A stretch of 64,000 nucleotides of DNA, from positions 1 to 64,000 of the forward strand of contig JAGVSM010003666.1 in assembly GCA_022494885.1 (NCBI GenBank), written 5' to 3'. Shown piece by piece: positions 21,839 to 34,311 of the stretch. The DNA is from Micrasema longulum (Eukaryota > Arthropoda > Insecta > Trichoptera > Brachycentridae). Made by a program: the position numbers and the translations under genes. Each line of letters starts with the position of its first letter. The first letter of the stretch is position 1. The notes beneath the pieces are model-generated. The model ran no database searches. It was given only the letters and a program-made list of their open reading frames with translations, and had not been told where the DNA came from.

Positions 21839-22090
21839 ATTATATTATTATTATTATGCATAACTTATACAGCGCCATTTTCGTAATATACTACCTCAAG
21901 GGCTCTTTACGAAGTGATCATATAAAGATATAAATTTAATTTTAGTTTTGTATTTTATAAAAGGCTTTTTTTTATGTAGAGTAAGAATGAAATATTTATT
22001 TTTATAGTATTTACCACTATTACTACTACTACTACTTTTATTACGAAAATGGCGCTATATAAGTTATCCATAATAATAATAATAATACTA
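21839..22090. mobile_element. Small MITE with ~32-base inverted ends
   Basis: Positions 21857-21888 and 22039-22070 are inverted at 30 of 32 positions (core AGCGCCATTTTCGTAATA). The match extends outward through ATT/AAT trinucleotide runs. About 250 bases in all, no coding. The right end touches the tail of the RTE-like LINE at 22091. Confidence 0.78.
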
Positions 22091-22640
22091 CCATCGTGCC
22101 ATTTCTCCGTAGGGAAAAGCAGAGAAAATGGACCGCCGCACACGTCTATCCTGGCATAAATTTCTAGCTTCTCCCACATTTATACATCTTGTCATACGTG
22201 CCCTTCGGTTCTGCCTGCTTTTGACATGGCCAGACCTAAATTTTGATTTATCTGGTCATGCCACGTCTTCTTTGGCCTCGTCTTACGTCACCATTCATTT
22301 TTACCATATTTTGTTTTACCATTCTTTCGACATCTATTTGTTCTACATGACCAAACCTTCTCAGAGATCCTTTCCTTATCCTATCAATTATGCTTGACTC
22401 ATATTTACACTCTCGCCTGATTTCATCATTCGTAACCTTGTCATATATTGATTTCCCACACATTTCTAAGAGATCTCATTTTTTCCTTCCTCTGCCAGTT
22501 CCATGTTTCACTTCCATACATAAGTGTTGGGACTAAATCTCCGTTGTGCACTGCCAGTTTAGCTTCGATTGACATATTTTTATTTGCAATTACTGTGCTC
22601 CTTTCAGCATCTTTTTCTACTCTTCAATTATTAAGTCAAT
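22091..22640 (-). mobile_element. RTE-like LINE C-terminal fragment
   Basis: Minus strand from 22640: AKLAVHNGDLVPTLMYGSET, WNWQRKEENEIS, a shift, KVTNDEIRRECKY, IIDRIRKGSLRRFGHVEQID, RRGQRRRGMT, then EKLEIYARIDVCGGPF. The first part and the 40.4-kb copy share wording, and the whole follows the normal C-terminal order of insect RTE-like elements. Frameshifts near 22460 and 22250 make it inactive. Confidence 0.82.
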
Positions 22641-23572
22641 AAAAATAATTGATCCATCCTGTGTTATTTCATCGTGCCTTGAGAATTTTTACGATCATCT
22701 GAGAATCACGGGGGTCGTTTCTCATTAAAAATTAATACGCGTTTTGTATTTAGTAATTTATTTCCATGACTTAAATGTTCATTTTGAGGTTGTCACAATC
22801 CGAGGTAAAAACATAATACCATTTCCACAGACCACTAAAACATTATTTGCGGTTACTCATAATAATGGCATTTGATTCATTATTTGACTAAGATTCTTCC
22901 AATATCATTAAGAAAATAAATAACCAGAGACGAGTAATTTAAGTGCATCCACGTAGGTATTTCTAATTATTATGTAAAACATAGTTATGATTACAGTAGT
23001 TTCATAATTTACGATCAGAAAAACATGAGGTAAATCATTAATAATTGAACACAGCTACGTAGAATATATACAGATTACCTATAACTACTGGAAAAACATC
23101 AATATTTTATAATTGGAATTCTAGTCCTGTAACTTTTTTCATTATTTTTCAACTTCATCATTTGGGTCATTTTCAAAATTCGAGTAAATTTATGTAATTA
23201 ACCTGATTCATTTTTTCATTTTATTTATTTTGAATACAAACGGTTATAATTTTACGCTTGGAGACTAATAAAGAAAAATAAAATACATAGTAGGACCTGC
23301 CATCCAATTATATATATTGTGACAAATAAATTAAAGTACGTGCTTTGTCACATAATTTTTGCACAAGCAACATTCGCCGTTTCTCTATGACACGGGATGT
23401 GAGCTATTGGTTACACCAAACGATCGCTTTATGGTCTATGGTTTTAATTAACAAGACAGGTGATTGACAGGCAGCTTCTGATAAAACTGGTTGAAATCGG
23501 TGGCAGTTTCTGACGCTGTCCAGAATTTTAAATATTATGGAACCCGATTAAGGGAGAGTTGCTTAAATTAAT
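22641..23572. other. Unassigned DNA
   Basis: No gene or repeat boundary recognised. Confidence 0.5.
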
Positions 23573-23580
23573 ATCTCAAC

Positions 23581-24844
23581 CATAGAATTAAGAAAAGTCC
23601 AGAAACCGCATACGCGCATCAAACAGAAGGCGACTAAACTGCTCTTAAAAGAGTAGATTTACATTTTGACCCATAAGTTTCTTTGTAGACGTCGCTCAGT
23701 ACGCAACTCCCGATTTGAATTCAACTATTTATTTATTATATATACGGCCTAAGTCAATTACAACAGTTACATGAAGAAACATAAATGCAAGAAACTGAAC
23801 AAAAAGAACATAAAACTATTTAGCAAAGAGAAACAAGGGCAAAACAATAATGGTATACAATATATTCATAAAATGAAAGACATAAGACTTCAAGCTAAAC
23901 TATGGCAATCCAACTGCATCCCACACTGTTTAGTCACGAAGAAATCTACGAAAAGCCAGAAGATCTATCCTAAAGAATTCTAAGTCGTGTGAAGAAACGA
24001 CTAATCTACACATTCTGGACATTGGGGCATAAAAACAAAAGTTGCACTTAAAAGATTTTATAAATAGCAGATTTTGACTTCTGATGACATGGTTGAGAAC
24101 ATGAAAAGAAATTGATTGCAGCAGAGATGGGACATCACTTATAGCATTAAGTATTTTGAAAATGCATATAAGGTCCATCTCGGTTCTACGTGTATTATGT
24201 CGTGTTGTGTCGTTTTAATGTATGGAAATACTGCTGGGGTCTTAGAGAAACAGAATGAGATCACATTTCATGTGTAATTAGCAAATGTAGTAAAATTTTT
24301 ATTATTTTTCCATATGTCAGATTGTCGAAGAAAACAAAATGGATATTTCGTTAGTGTTGCCAGGGTAGTTATTTTTTTTACCCTACTTTGCTCATCTAAG
24401 AGAACTAATGAAAATCGGACCATGGATTAAACAACGCTGTGGTGGATATTTGACCCACTTTATCTTTAAAACATCAAATATTATTTAACATGATATAAAA
24501 ATATCCGTTTTATGGAAAATAAAATTTGTTTCATATTTTAAGCTCAAAGTTCATTAATGCAATTAGTCTTATTAAATGACCCTTTACTTATCTACTCTGT
24601 GTGTCAATCAATGTTTCCGCGTGCACAATAAATTATATTTTGGAGAAATTAACAAATTGCTTTTTTTACCTTACATTTATGTTATGATTATATCTTTTCC
24701 CATCTGGCAACATTACGCGGCGACTTCACGCATGCGCGCGGTGAGGCAAAGTGGGGGGGGGGTATTTTTGGACAAAGTCCAATGTATTCAAATATGAATG
24801 AACAATATATATTGTATTGCTTCTTCTGGACTATTCTTAATTTG
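23581..24844. mobile_element. DNA transposon family T, copy 1 (8-bp TSD), with a nested LINE
   Basis: Left end CATAGAATTAAGAAAAGTCC; right end is the complement, with a 3-base loss at the tip. Flanked by a perfect 8-base duplication ATCTCAAC (23573-23580 and 24845-24852). Copy 2 at 36060-36862 has the same ends and interior, but the segment 23725-24195 is absent there. An 8-base duplication fits hAT, P or Merlin superfamilies. No transposase is encoded, so it is non-autonomous. Confidence 0.9.
23725..24195 (-). mobile_element. LINE C-terminal fragment nested in element T
   Basis: Minus-strand frame 23930-24178 reads MDLICIFKILNAISDVPSLL, then FHVLNHVIRSQNLLF and FYAPMSRMCR. The 3' end, on the left, runs into TAAATAAATA-like sequence at 23724-23740. 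It is 5'-truncated. The same LINE family recurs at 38935-39310 (minus) and, related, at 48130-48430 (+). Its absence from element T copy 2 shows that it inserted into T after T had spread. Confidence 0.85.
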
Positions 24845-24852
24845 ATCTCAAC

Positions 24853-25407
24853 TATTGAAAATCATCATTGTGACAAATCTCTAATTAGATTAGTGTTTTT
24901 AACAGATTCTCTTTTACCTATCAAATTTATTCTATCGATTTTTAACATTATAATGTTGTTTCTGATATTGAAAAAAACAAAGCAGAATCTTAATTTTATA
25001 TTACTCGTAATATTATCCTGGTCGAACCTGATGACCATTTAATTAGTTTTTTGGTTTGGCGAAGATGTTAAAGCTAAAATAATGCATCGCCGTGGTGCCA
25101 TTTTGAATCATGATTTGCACTAAATAATCTGCTGTTAAAAAATGTGGATGATCTCAAAAATGACTTTGCGTGAAATACAAGATCCACTTTCTTTTATCTC
25201 GAGATAATGTACCCCGCAGGAGACCTAATTACATTCGAGCGAACTAGAAAATTATGATTTAGGAAATTTTTACAGCAAAACTATATAATTTATTTCTCAC
25301 GTTGTATCGTAGTTTAACTTCAAGATCCATCATGTTTGCGCGAACGATCATAACGGATTTCGAACCAAGCGTCTGCATATTAAAATCAATTTATTAATAT
25401 TTAATGC
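24853..25407. other. Unassigned DNA
   Basis: No supported gene. A hydrophobic open frame at 24782-25042 starts inside element T and has A/T-driven composition. Confidence 0.45.
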
Positions 25408-25540
25408 AATAACTTTGTGGTCAAATATTTTACTAAATGTTATTAAATATTTGTATTTAACCACTTACCGAGTGTTCTATGTCTACCGGGTTCGAGACGT
25501 ACTCGTCTTTTCGTCAGGACACCAATTAAACATGCAAAAC
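25408..25540 (-). repeat. Penelope-type terminal repeat, family alpha, solo
   Basis: On the minus strand this matches the arms at 61386-61630: CATGTTTAATTGGTGTCC, a hammerhead-like motif, CTCGGTAAGTGGTT, then CAAATATTTAATAACA and TTTGACCACAAAG. No coding part remains beside it. Confidence 0.78.
25478..25522 (-). ncRNA. Hammerhead-like motif, family alpha (25 kb)
   Basis: Minus strand: stem I GTGTC pairing with GACAT, core CTGACGA intact (25511-25517), stem II around GAGTAC with a GAC/GTC core, GAAC in place of GAAA, CCGG as stem III, then U-A at the cleavage position. The single GAAA change probably inactivates this copy. Confidence 0.65.
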
Positions 25541-25584
25541 CCACTTTACACCTTAACCATATATATGCACCACTGCGTGCGGAT

Positions 25585-25680
25585 AGGTAAATTATGATGA
25601 TTTACACTGCACTTTTTCATAGTTCCTCGACTGGTACCTAAATTATAAGACTGATTTTCTTTTACGCGTACATAACAAGT
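25585..25680 (+). mobile_element. SINE family C fragment
   Basis: Body fragment with TTCATAGTTCCTCGACTGGT, ACCTAAATTATAAGACTGAT, the same order as family C. No head. Confidence 0.6.
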
Positions 25681-25729
25681 TGTCGATATTAGCTGTGACT
25701 AAAACAACAATATAGTGCCCTATGCGCAG

Positions 25730-26050
25730 TGAGGAAGTTCAGTGCCACGGGAAATTAGGTATTAAAAATGTTTTCTTTTACGCGGAAAAAATTAGAGGAT
25801 TATTTAATTGTACGGCGAAGTTTCTTGAGAATGTATGAGAAAATAAAAAAAAACCTTTTAACTACTTTGAATGACGTCGCGAGTTCTTGTAAATCAACCC
25901 ATTATAGAGTTTTGTGATAGATTTCCGGTTTGCAGGAAGCCAGTTAACCGATCAGCGGAACTTGCCGTAAAGAACTTGTGCGGACGGACTCACACCGGAG
26001 TAATTTCAAAATCGCAAAACTTAAAAAAAATATGGCGCTATAGTCCTTAA
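25730..26050 (+). mobile_element. MITE family F, left part
   Basis: Starts TGAGGAAGTTCAGTGCC and shares CGGCGAAGTTTCTTGA, GACGTC, ATCAACCC and TTCCGGTTTGC with full copies at 26242-26666 and 42545-42961. The right end is missing here; a right-end piece at 28007-28068 might belong to the same original insertion. Confidence 0.75.
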
Positions 26051-26241
26051 ATATAGCTCGATTAAAATAATAATTGTCTGCAAAAGTGACGACATAACTT
26101 TGTATTAACGTCTAAGGAGTGATTTATATTGACACACGAAAAATCATTCGTATCTGGCATATTAATTTTTTTTTTTTTAATACAATGCTTGACATATATA
26201 AAATCAGCTTTAAAACTTTGAAAAAACTAAAATAAACCTAA

Positions 26242-26666
26242 TGAGGAACTTCAGCCCTACGGGAAATTGGATACAAAAAATGTTTTCTTACGCGGGGTAA
26301 AAATTAAAGCATTAAATTGTAAGCCAAAGTTTCTTGAAAATGTACAGAAAAAATAATAATAAATATTTTGATAAAAACGCACTACTTTAAATGACGTCAC
26401 TGGTTCATGTGAATCAACCTATAATCTAAGAGCTATGGAAAATTTCCGGTCTGCTTGTCGCTTCTGGACCAATGGGAAGAACTGAATGAGAATAAGCGGA
26501 TATGAACCTCTGACGTTACACGCGGAGTTATTTCAGAAATACAAAACTTTGAAAAATCGTAGCGCCGATAATACGATATATAAAAATTAAAAAATATTTT
26601 TTTTTGACTAAGTTTAACAGTCTATTAACAAATAAAATTATTAAAAAAAACCACTGAACTTCCTCA
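26242..26666 (+). mobile_element. MITE family F, full copy
   Basis: 425 bases between TGAGGAACTTCAG and CTGAACTTCCTCA, about 13-base inverted ends. The interior has ATGACGTCACTGGTTCATGT and GAATAAGCGG, conserved among copies. No coding frame. I could not settle the target duplication. Confidence 0.85.
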
Positions 26667-27189
26667 TTATTAACGGCGTTCTTAAAAGTTTACATCATTT
26701 TGTAAAAATGTTAGAGGTGGGACAAATTGATCAATGTGAATCGATCGATTAAAAAAAAAATTCATTTTGTGTTGTTAATTAAAAAAAAGGATAAATGTTC
26801 TATTTTTGGTAAATAATGGTCTTAAACACACTATAATAGGCTTGTTTTTGCGTTTTTGTATCAATTTTCGGAAACAGTATTTCATGTTTGCATGAAAAAA
26901 CTGATAAAATTTATTTGATTGGTACATGGTCAGTGATCAGTACTTTCTCATCACTAGTCACATTAGTTTGGCAGCTGTCAATTTAATCAAGCTTTATTTT
27001 AAGGACTTTAATAATACGATAAACTTGAAGTAATAATTCTCTTCCCTTACGTAAGCTGTATTGCATAGAACAAAAGCGTTCCAAATTTTTGGTTTGTTTT
27101 TAGTTTAAGAAATGTGAAATTAACGGTTTTGGTTAGCGCTTGCAATTCTTTACCTATAGCCAGTTATATTGCTGTAATCTGTAGCTAAC
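26667..27189. other. Unassigned DNA
   Basis: No gene recognised between the MITE and the LINE tail. Confidence 0.4.
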
Positions 27190-27990
27190 TTCGTGGTCAA
27201 TAAGCATATAATTGTTTTTCTCCGTATGGGCGACTCTATTAGGTTATTGCTCTACGACGATACAAAAAATGCACTCTGTACAAGCATTACTACTACCCAT
27301 TCTAGATTACGCTGATGTTTCCATGACTGATTTAAGCTGTGAGCAATTCGATAAACTTGAACGACTTAAAAATACACGCATAGGGTATATTTTTGGTGTG
27401 TAAAAATAAATATGACCACATTTCTGACTATCGTAGGCAACTGAAATGGTTAAAAATTAGACAGCGGAGAGACTATCACTCCCTCTCGCTTCTGTTCAAT
27501 GTACTTCATAGTCCTAACGCTCCTAAATACCTGCGTAAAAAAATTCAACGCTTGTCAATTCATGGTTTATTTCTTTGTTCTGTTTCTCAAAGCACCCTTT
27601 TAATTCCCATCCACAATTCACTTTCTTCTCTAACTCATATAGTGTCCAAGCCGCTCAACTGTGGAATCATCTCCCTTCCACCATCAAAGATGTTACTACA
27701 TTATCTCTGTTTAAATCACGTCTGAAGAAACATCTCCTTTCTCTTCCTTAATCTCTCCTCCTTTGCTCTTTGCTCTTTCCTATTTTTTCTTTTTTCCCAT
27801 TGAGCAATGGTATTGATTTAAAATAATTTATACAGAACTGCATTTTTTAATATCTAGCTTTTTTATCCTTATTTTCTATGGAATATGTTTTAACTTGAAT
27901 TATAAAAATAAAACTTTTATTTTATTTGTTGGTTGGAAGAAATTGCCATTTGGCAATAAGCCCGCCAGTGTACAATTAACATTACTTACA
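27190..27990 (+). mobile_element. LINE C-terminal region and 3' UTR (Jockey/CR1-like)
   Basis: Two overlapping frames, 27212-27403 and 27393-27725, read VQALLLPILDYADVSMTDLS, LDKLERLKNTRIGYIFGV, then YDHISDYRRQLKWLKIRQRR and DYHSLSLLFNVLHSPNAPKY, and in a third frame FKSRLKKHLLSLP then a stop near 27750. The 3' region ends with GGAAGAAATTGCCATTTGGC at about 27936. Two frameshifts break a well-preserved tail. Same protein family as 10300-11110 and 20954-21445. Confidence 0.85.
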
Positions 27991-28006
27991 AAAAGTTAAA
28001 TAATTA

Positions 28007-28068
28007 AGGCTTAGTTTGATGGTCTGTTAATAAAAAAACAATATTTTAAAAACCACTGAACTTCCTCA
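28007..28068 (+). mobile_element. MITE family F, right-end piece
   Basis: GCTTAGTTTGATGGTCTGTT followed by AAACCACTGAACTTCCTCA matches the last 60 bases of the full copies. It directly follows the LINE 3' end at about 27990. Confidence 0.75.
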
Positions 28069-29299
28069 TTAGGTACAAATAGATATAATATGTTGATAAA
28101 AATAATAAGCTTGAATCTCACTTTCCAGTCCGTTTTTCAAATACTGCTGTTTCATTCGTGTTAAAACCATCTATGTACATAAACATACCATAGGCATCTC
28201 ATTTGAATTAACAAAAAATAGGTTAAGACCAAGTATAATTTATTGTTGTTTACAGACACCTCCAACCGTCCCATTTTCTTGTTGTTCCACGTGGCCCAAG
28301 GCCTTGTTTAACCAAAGCAGGGGCCAGAAATAACAACACCTTACCTTTTTCAACAACATAGCCTAATAAACGAACAAATAACCTAACAACGCCTTTTCCT
28401 AGCTCGACAGTCCTGTATAATTCACATCGTCAATGAAGAATCATGTTCAAACATTAAGAGATGCTTACGAGAACATGTTTAATTATATATAAACATCATT
28501 GCTCATAAACGAGAGTTTTTTAAAAGACAAAGATCTAACAGTATTTTAAGAATGTCAAAATATTTGAAGACAAATAGCTTGGTAGGTACTAGATTTAACC
28601 CTCTTATGCGGAAGATTATCAAGATTTATATATATCAACACCTCCTATTTATAATATCGTAACCCACAAAATAAGATTTTACAGAAAGATTTAAAGATAT
28701 TTTTGTCCAGTATAAATCTACATATAGACCGATTTTGAAAAATGGTATCCATATTAATTTTCATATCTTTTTTTATATAAGCTTAACATATTTTGTGGTT
28801 TTTTAAAAAAACCATATCCTATATTATGCTTCGTAAAAGACGTAAAGCTATATATTGTATGAATGACATGCAACATTTTACATCAGGATTATTTAATAAA
28901 TAAGATTTGTGTAACATATTATAATTATTTAAAACTCACAAAGGATATAAATAATCATAAGAAGCACTAACGATAATATGCGTTGTTATTCTGTATATTA
29001 AAACAAATATAACATAGTATCATTAAAATCAAAAAAAGTTATGCTGTTTTTTATGTGAATGAAGACTTTGTTTATTATGTGATGAATCTGCTGTTGGTGG
29101 TTCAATTGTAAGGAGTGTAGAATAGTGTAATTTTTCGAATAATAAATTACATTTTTGTCCTCTGGTTAGCTTAAATCTTTTATTTTTATTTTAGATTTTT
29201 TTATTAAATGAAAAATATTTTTTTTAAAAACAACTCGCACGGCGGACGTTCGTCTAGTCCAAAGAATACAATTGCAACTGTGGCCTTAGGCTGTAACTA
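28069..29299. other. Unassigned DNA
   Basis: No gene or repeat recognised over 1.2 kb. Confidence 0.5.
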
Positions 29300-29413
29300 A
29301 TTCGTTTCGTAAATTCATCCGTATCGTATGAGAGGGAACGAGAGTGAAAAATGGCTTTGATTGCGTTAGAACGAGATGGACATATGGCGAAGGAACGAAC
29401 TTACGAAACGAAA
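29300..29413. repeat. Short inverted-end repeat, possible MITE
   Basis: Ends ATTCGTTTCGTAAATTC (29300-29316) and GAACTTACGAAACGAAA (29397-29413) are inverted at 15 of 17 positions. Between them is GCGTTAGAACGAGATGGAC. About 114 bases, non-coding. No second copy was seen in the window. Confidence 0.45.
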
Positions 29414-30559
29414 TTGTGACAGAATAAGCCTGCAGATACTTACGCCGCTTCCTGTCATCTTTCGTCCCGCGAAAATTATCGCAAAATTTAATACATAAAA
29501 ATAGATTGTTTAAGAGTTACAGGACTTGGAGTGGGTTGCGACATTATACGTAAAGAGGTGTTTTTAACAGACATGAAAACCTATGTATTTGAAAAGGAAA
29601 TATGAAAGTCAATGCATTTACAGAACTAAAAATAAGAATTTTAATATTTCAGGTTTTTGTTTTTTGATGTTCCCCATAGTTGAAAAAAACGTGTTTTAAA
29701 GTAAAAGAGGCATTAAAAAAATTATTACATCACAAAACGTAATTTAATACAAAGTAACATTTTTTCTAATTTCTTTTTTAACCTGTTAGTTAAAATCCAT
29801 GTCTCTAATATTTTATATGCATTTAGAGGTATTTTATGATATGAACATGTAATATATTTGAAAATCAATCGCATAAAAACAAATCAAATGTAATTAAAAA
29901 TCAAATACAAATATTTCATTCAAAATAAATTCGTATTCATTTTATTATTTATGGTAATTAAACAAAGACGCATGCTTAAAAACATGCAATGTATGGATAC
30001 ATATTCGTCTATATAATTCTATATTACAGTATTATACAAAATATTATGTAGATTTACTTTTGTTTTTTAATTTCCCATACAAAAACAGTTTTACACGTGT
30101 ACATAGAAACTATTTTTAAGTACGATTTATTCATAAGAAAATTTTCGCAAAAGTTAAGAAAGAATTATGAAATATAAATCTATCTTCCTACATAAATAAA
30201 ATATATGAAATGATGTATTCATTTATTTATTCATTCAAAGTTACACTCGTTTAATTATCAATAAACTTATCAAGGCTTTTTAGGCTGTGTTCGTGGTAAG
30301 CCATAATAATTAACAATAAAAAAATATCTATTAAAATTAATTTAATTAAATTATAATGATATGTTATGCAATTGAATAACAAAGTAAAAATAATAAAATT
30401 CTAATTAAGACAATGTAAAAAAAATAATCGGATATAAATATTAAAATACAAATTATACGAATTCAGATTCATACATAATCAAATATACAAAATAATATTA
30501 TCGTTGAAATTAATGTAAAAAAAAAAAAAACATAATATGAGCTTTCTCTAGAAAATTGT
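29414..30559. other. Unassigned A/T-rich DNA
   Basis: Very A/T-rich, with no recognised gene. A TTATTTATTCATTC run near 30220 resembles a LINE tail on the minus strand but is not decisive. Confidence 0.5.
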
Positions 30560-30935
30560 CAATAAACTAATTGATAGCCCAAAGCCCAGAAATTGTTAGA
30601 AACATTTCAAATCGAGTCCCTGTCCCTAGAACTCGTCATTCTGTACTCTTCGATATTCATAACTCAATGACTAATTATATGAAAAATAGCACTCTTCGAA
30701 GAATACAGATTACCTTTAATGACAGTTTTAGTGACATCGACATATTACCCTGTAAATACCATATTTTTATCAGATCTGTTAAAGAAATTTTAAATTTATC
30801 TCCTGCTTAACTTTTAAATTATAATTTTAACTTTTAATTTTATCTTTTAATTTTAACTTTTAATTTTAATTTTAATTTTAATTTTAACTTTTAATTTCAA
30901 TTTTAACTTTTCATTTCAACTCTTAATTTTGACTT
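30560..30935 (+). mobile_element. LINE C-terminal fragment with a TTTTAA-type tail
   Basis: Frame 30571-30810 reads SPEIVRNISNRVPVPRTRHS, VLFDIHNSMTNYMKNSTLRR, then FNDSFSDIDI. SPEI, RVPVPRTR, LRRI and DIDI are the standard final blocks of Jockey/CR1-group proteins. It ends in a degenerate tandem of TTTTAACTTTTAATTT units (30810-30935), which looks like the element's 3' terminal repeat. Confidence 0.8.
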
Positions 30936-32082
30936 ATTCATATGTACATATACTACCTGCATCTAATTAATTATTTTTGGTTGTGTATTTTTACTAAGAA
31001 ATATAAATGTTCATGGAAGCAGAGAGAGGGGGGGAAAGTAAAGTTGTTGCTGTCAATGTCTTCTTCCTTTTATGAACTTTTTATTTAATTTATATATTTA
31101 TTTATATATTTTTTTTAATTTCATTATTTTTTCCCCTCTCCTCCTGCATTCATATTAAATTAATATGAAATCTGTAATTGGTCTTACTTTTAAAAATTGT
31201 TTTTTTGTACCTTGTATTCATAAAAAAGACTGTATGATTTCCTTAAAAAATAAATAATTGAAATGATGATTGAGATATGGTTTCTAGAAATGGATATAGT
31301 ATATTCATTGTTATATGTAATATTGCACATTGTGCGGTCTTCATCGAAAATGTTGATCTAGTTAAGAGGACTATGAAATAATTATTTTTTTTGTGTACAA
31401 ATTTTAAAAAACACATAACGTTAAGAAACAGTTTTTTTTCACAGTGGTTTTACGTACTAAACCAAAGATCTATTTTTTATCGAGACACTATTTAATAGTT
31501 AATGGCATACAAACGGTTTTAACGGTAAATTAAATTCCTTCACCCGTAGAATGATAGTGACAAATTATACCGCTATCCTTATGGTAGGTCATTACAATAC
31601 AATGTGATTGCCGATATGTGACAGTCTTTTCTTCCACGATACCGATTGTCATGCGATCAAGAATGCTACTGATAAATCTATCGATTATTCAAGTTCAATT
31701 TTCAATAACGAACTTTTAAAAGTTATTGCGGCTTGCTGAATGATATTGATATAAATATTTTTTGATTTTCTGAAGAGTTCTATTTAAGGGGAGGCAGTAG
31801 GCTAGCCAGCACGCGTGGGTTTGGTATTTTATACTAAAACACATTTTTCATAGGTAGATATATTTACAATGCCTCAAGCAACGTGACTTCCGTCCGGCTC
31901 CAACGTTTATCTCAGCCTGATTTTTTAAGGATATTTTTGCATTCGAAAGAAAATAAAATTACTCACTCGGTTCTCTCTATACAAATTTATATGAATATCG
32001 CGCAGGGTAAAATCAATAAAAATAATCATGTTTAAGTAAACGACATACCAAATGCTCTTTTTTTTGCTTTATAATGTTATAA
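30936..32082. other. Unassigned DNA
   Basis: No gene recognised. A G-run AGAGAGGGGGGG lies near 31022. Confidence 0.45.
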
Positions 32083-32200
32083 TATTAGAAATCAAACACT
32101 GATTTGAGTCTACTGAACACTTTATTTTATTTTTACAAATGTAAAAACAAAAATTTCGTGACAATTGTTTCGCCTTGTTAGGGCATTTTCAAACGAATGT
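32083..32200 (-). repeat. Terminal-repeat-like piece, family delta
   Basis: Shares AATCAAACACTGATTTGAGT and CTACTGAACAC, then ACAAAAATTTCGTGACAATT and GTTTCGCCTTGTTAGGGC, with the hairpin at 45610-45787. On the minus strand the second block carries GGCGAAACAATTGTC, a GAAA-palindrome-UC arrangement like the hammerhead families, but its CTGANGA box reads CTAACAA and stem II is not convincing. Confidence 0.6.
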
Positions 32201-34311
32201 GAAGATTAGATGGATTGAATGTCCTTATATAGTTATATAACTCAAGTTTCAAAAATTTTTCAAATTTTCAATTTTCAAAATTTTCAAAGTTTTTCAAAAT
32301 AAAATCGATCAATACTTTATAAGGTTCTTTATATTATCAACTTTAGTATCAAGAAAACGTTTTCAAGAGTCTTTTAAGAGTACGTAAACATGCTTGAAAG
32401 ACTTTTAATTGTGCCTACGGCCTAAGCTATTGCAATTTTTAACCTTTTTTCCTTTGTTTGCTTATTATATATAGATTTTTTTTCTTAGCGTACATGTTTT
32501 TTAAACGTTTCAATAGTTTATAATATTCCAGTAGTTACGCCGACAGTAAAGATACCTTGTTTGCCTATTTTTCACCCTTAACTCTTGTGTGGCTGTGATG
32601 TCACACTAGTCTACATAGGTACGAAACAAGACTTAATATAAATATGAAGTTGTATTTTTTGTATCTTCGAATTGATATTTTCACATCGGATTCGGAGAGT
32701 AAAATTTGTATAACCATGTTAGATTTTAACACAAAAAATATTTATTCTTGCTACTCGAAGATTGAATGTCTGCCAATATAACTATAAATATGTATAAGAA
32801 AGAGCAGGAAGATATAACTTATGACAAGAAAGACATAGACGCAATTCTGTGGCCGGTTTTTGTGAGAAAAGATATGCAGTCGATTTTCGACAGTGATGGG
32901 AGGTGCACGCACGCAGGTGATCGGCGTATTTATGATTTTATGTTTATTTATTTATTTTATTTTATTTGGGATTTTTTCAGCTATTACATAAACAAAATAA
33001 GTAGAAAAGTATTAGCAATACTTATGCCAATTGAAAAAATCCACTGTAAATCTAATGACACATAATATATAAGAAAAGAGTTTACGTAATTGTATGTGTG
33101 TGACGTTTGTATTCATGTGTATGTGAATGTGTGTATGCGTAAATGAATGAGGGAGATGGTGCGTGTGTGTGGGTGCGTAAGTATAAAAAAAAAATTGTTT
33201 AAAACTTGTAAATATATTTGAAATATTTTCCTATAACAAGGCAAAATTATGTGTTTATTTTTATAAATTTTTATTTTCTTTTTTTTTTGATTTATTAGTG
33301 TACATGGCACAAATGTATTTTATGAACATAAATACATTAAACATGTTTTCTATTACAAAATGTAATAATTTATGAACAATAAGTATGTTTATACATATTA
33401 CACAGTTATTTTAAACATTGTACTATATTATAATACTATGCGATCGATTATATTTAACATACTTGGGTAAAAAAATTATATTTCAAAAACTAATTATAGA
33501 AAAGGAATTATAAAACAGCATGTCTCCATGTTTTTTTTTCAAATGTCTGAACTTTAGAATATTCCGTATTTTGCATGTGGTAATACGATGTTACATCACC
33601 GCGCACAGAGGAATTATTTACAATAGTCTTTTAAGAGTTAAGTAAATCGATAAATCTGTAGACTGTTTTTCGCAAATTCATATAAAATAACATACTTATA
33701 AAAGGCTAAGTATTGTTAAATAAATAAATTAATAATTCCAAATTTACAATAAAAAATGTCGTTCAATTATAATCTCTTCACACACAAAAAAATACTGTTT
33801 TTTTTTTTAAGTAGATAATACGTTCAAAATGCTTCTCGAATGAATTTATTATGTTCGGTTTATTGAATAATTACGTTTATGTGCTTTATATGTACAAGGA
33901 ACTATTCCAAGCAGGTGGTAAAATATTTGTTTCCCAAATCGTGACGACCAAGCCTATCTCTGGGTTGACCGGTGGGAATTAATGTATTTAATCCAAACCG
34001 TAATCAAAATACAAATCTAATATACAAAGGCGTTTATTTCAGATGCCATGGTCCTTGGGAAATGTTTGAATAATCCAGTTACCTACTGACATAATGAATG
34101 GAGTCTATCCTACCACAACAAATGGTATTTGACTACGGAAGACTTAACATTTAATAAGTAAAATCACATAATCTAATATTCCATATTATTCTAATTGTAT
34201 ATATAAAATCGGATTTCGTCAGTTATCAATATATATATATATATATAAATACATATATCTATATAATATTTATATATATGTAAAATACATATTTGCGTTC
34301 TTATCCAAATA
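32201..34311. other. Unassigned A/T-rich DNA, 2.1 kb
   Basis: No supported gene. The 99-codon open frame at 32766-33065 has a hydrophobic A/T-driven middle and no motif. GT-rich sequence lies at 33100-33180 and a TA microsatellite at 34230-34250. Confidence 0.5.

Noticed and set aside
24782..25042. 86-codon + strand frame with membrane-like composition
   Set aside because: It begins inside the right end of DNA transposon T and its composition follows T-rich DNA; no family motif.
32766..33065. 99-codon + strand open frame
   Set aside because: The second half is an A/T-driven hydrophobic run and there is no recognisable motif, promoter or splice context.
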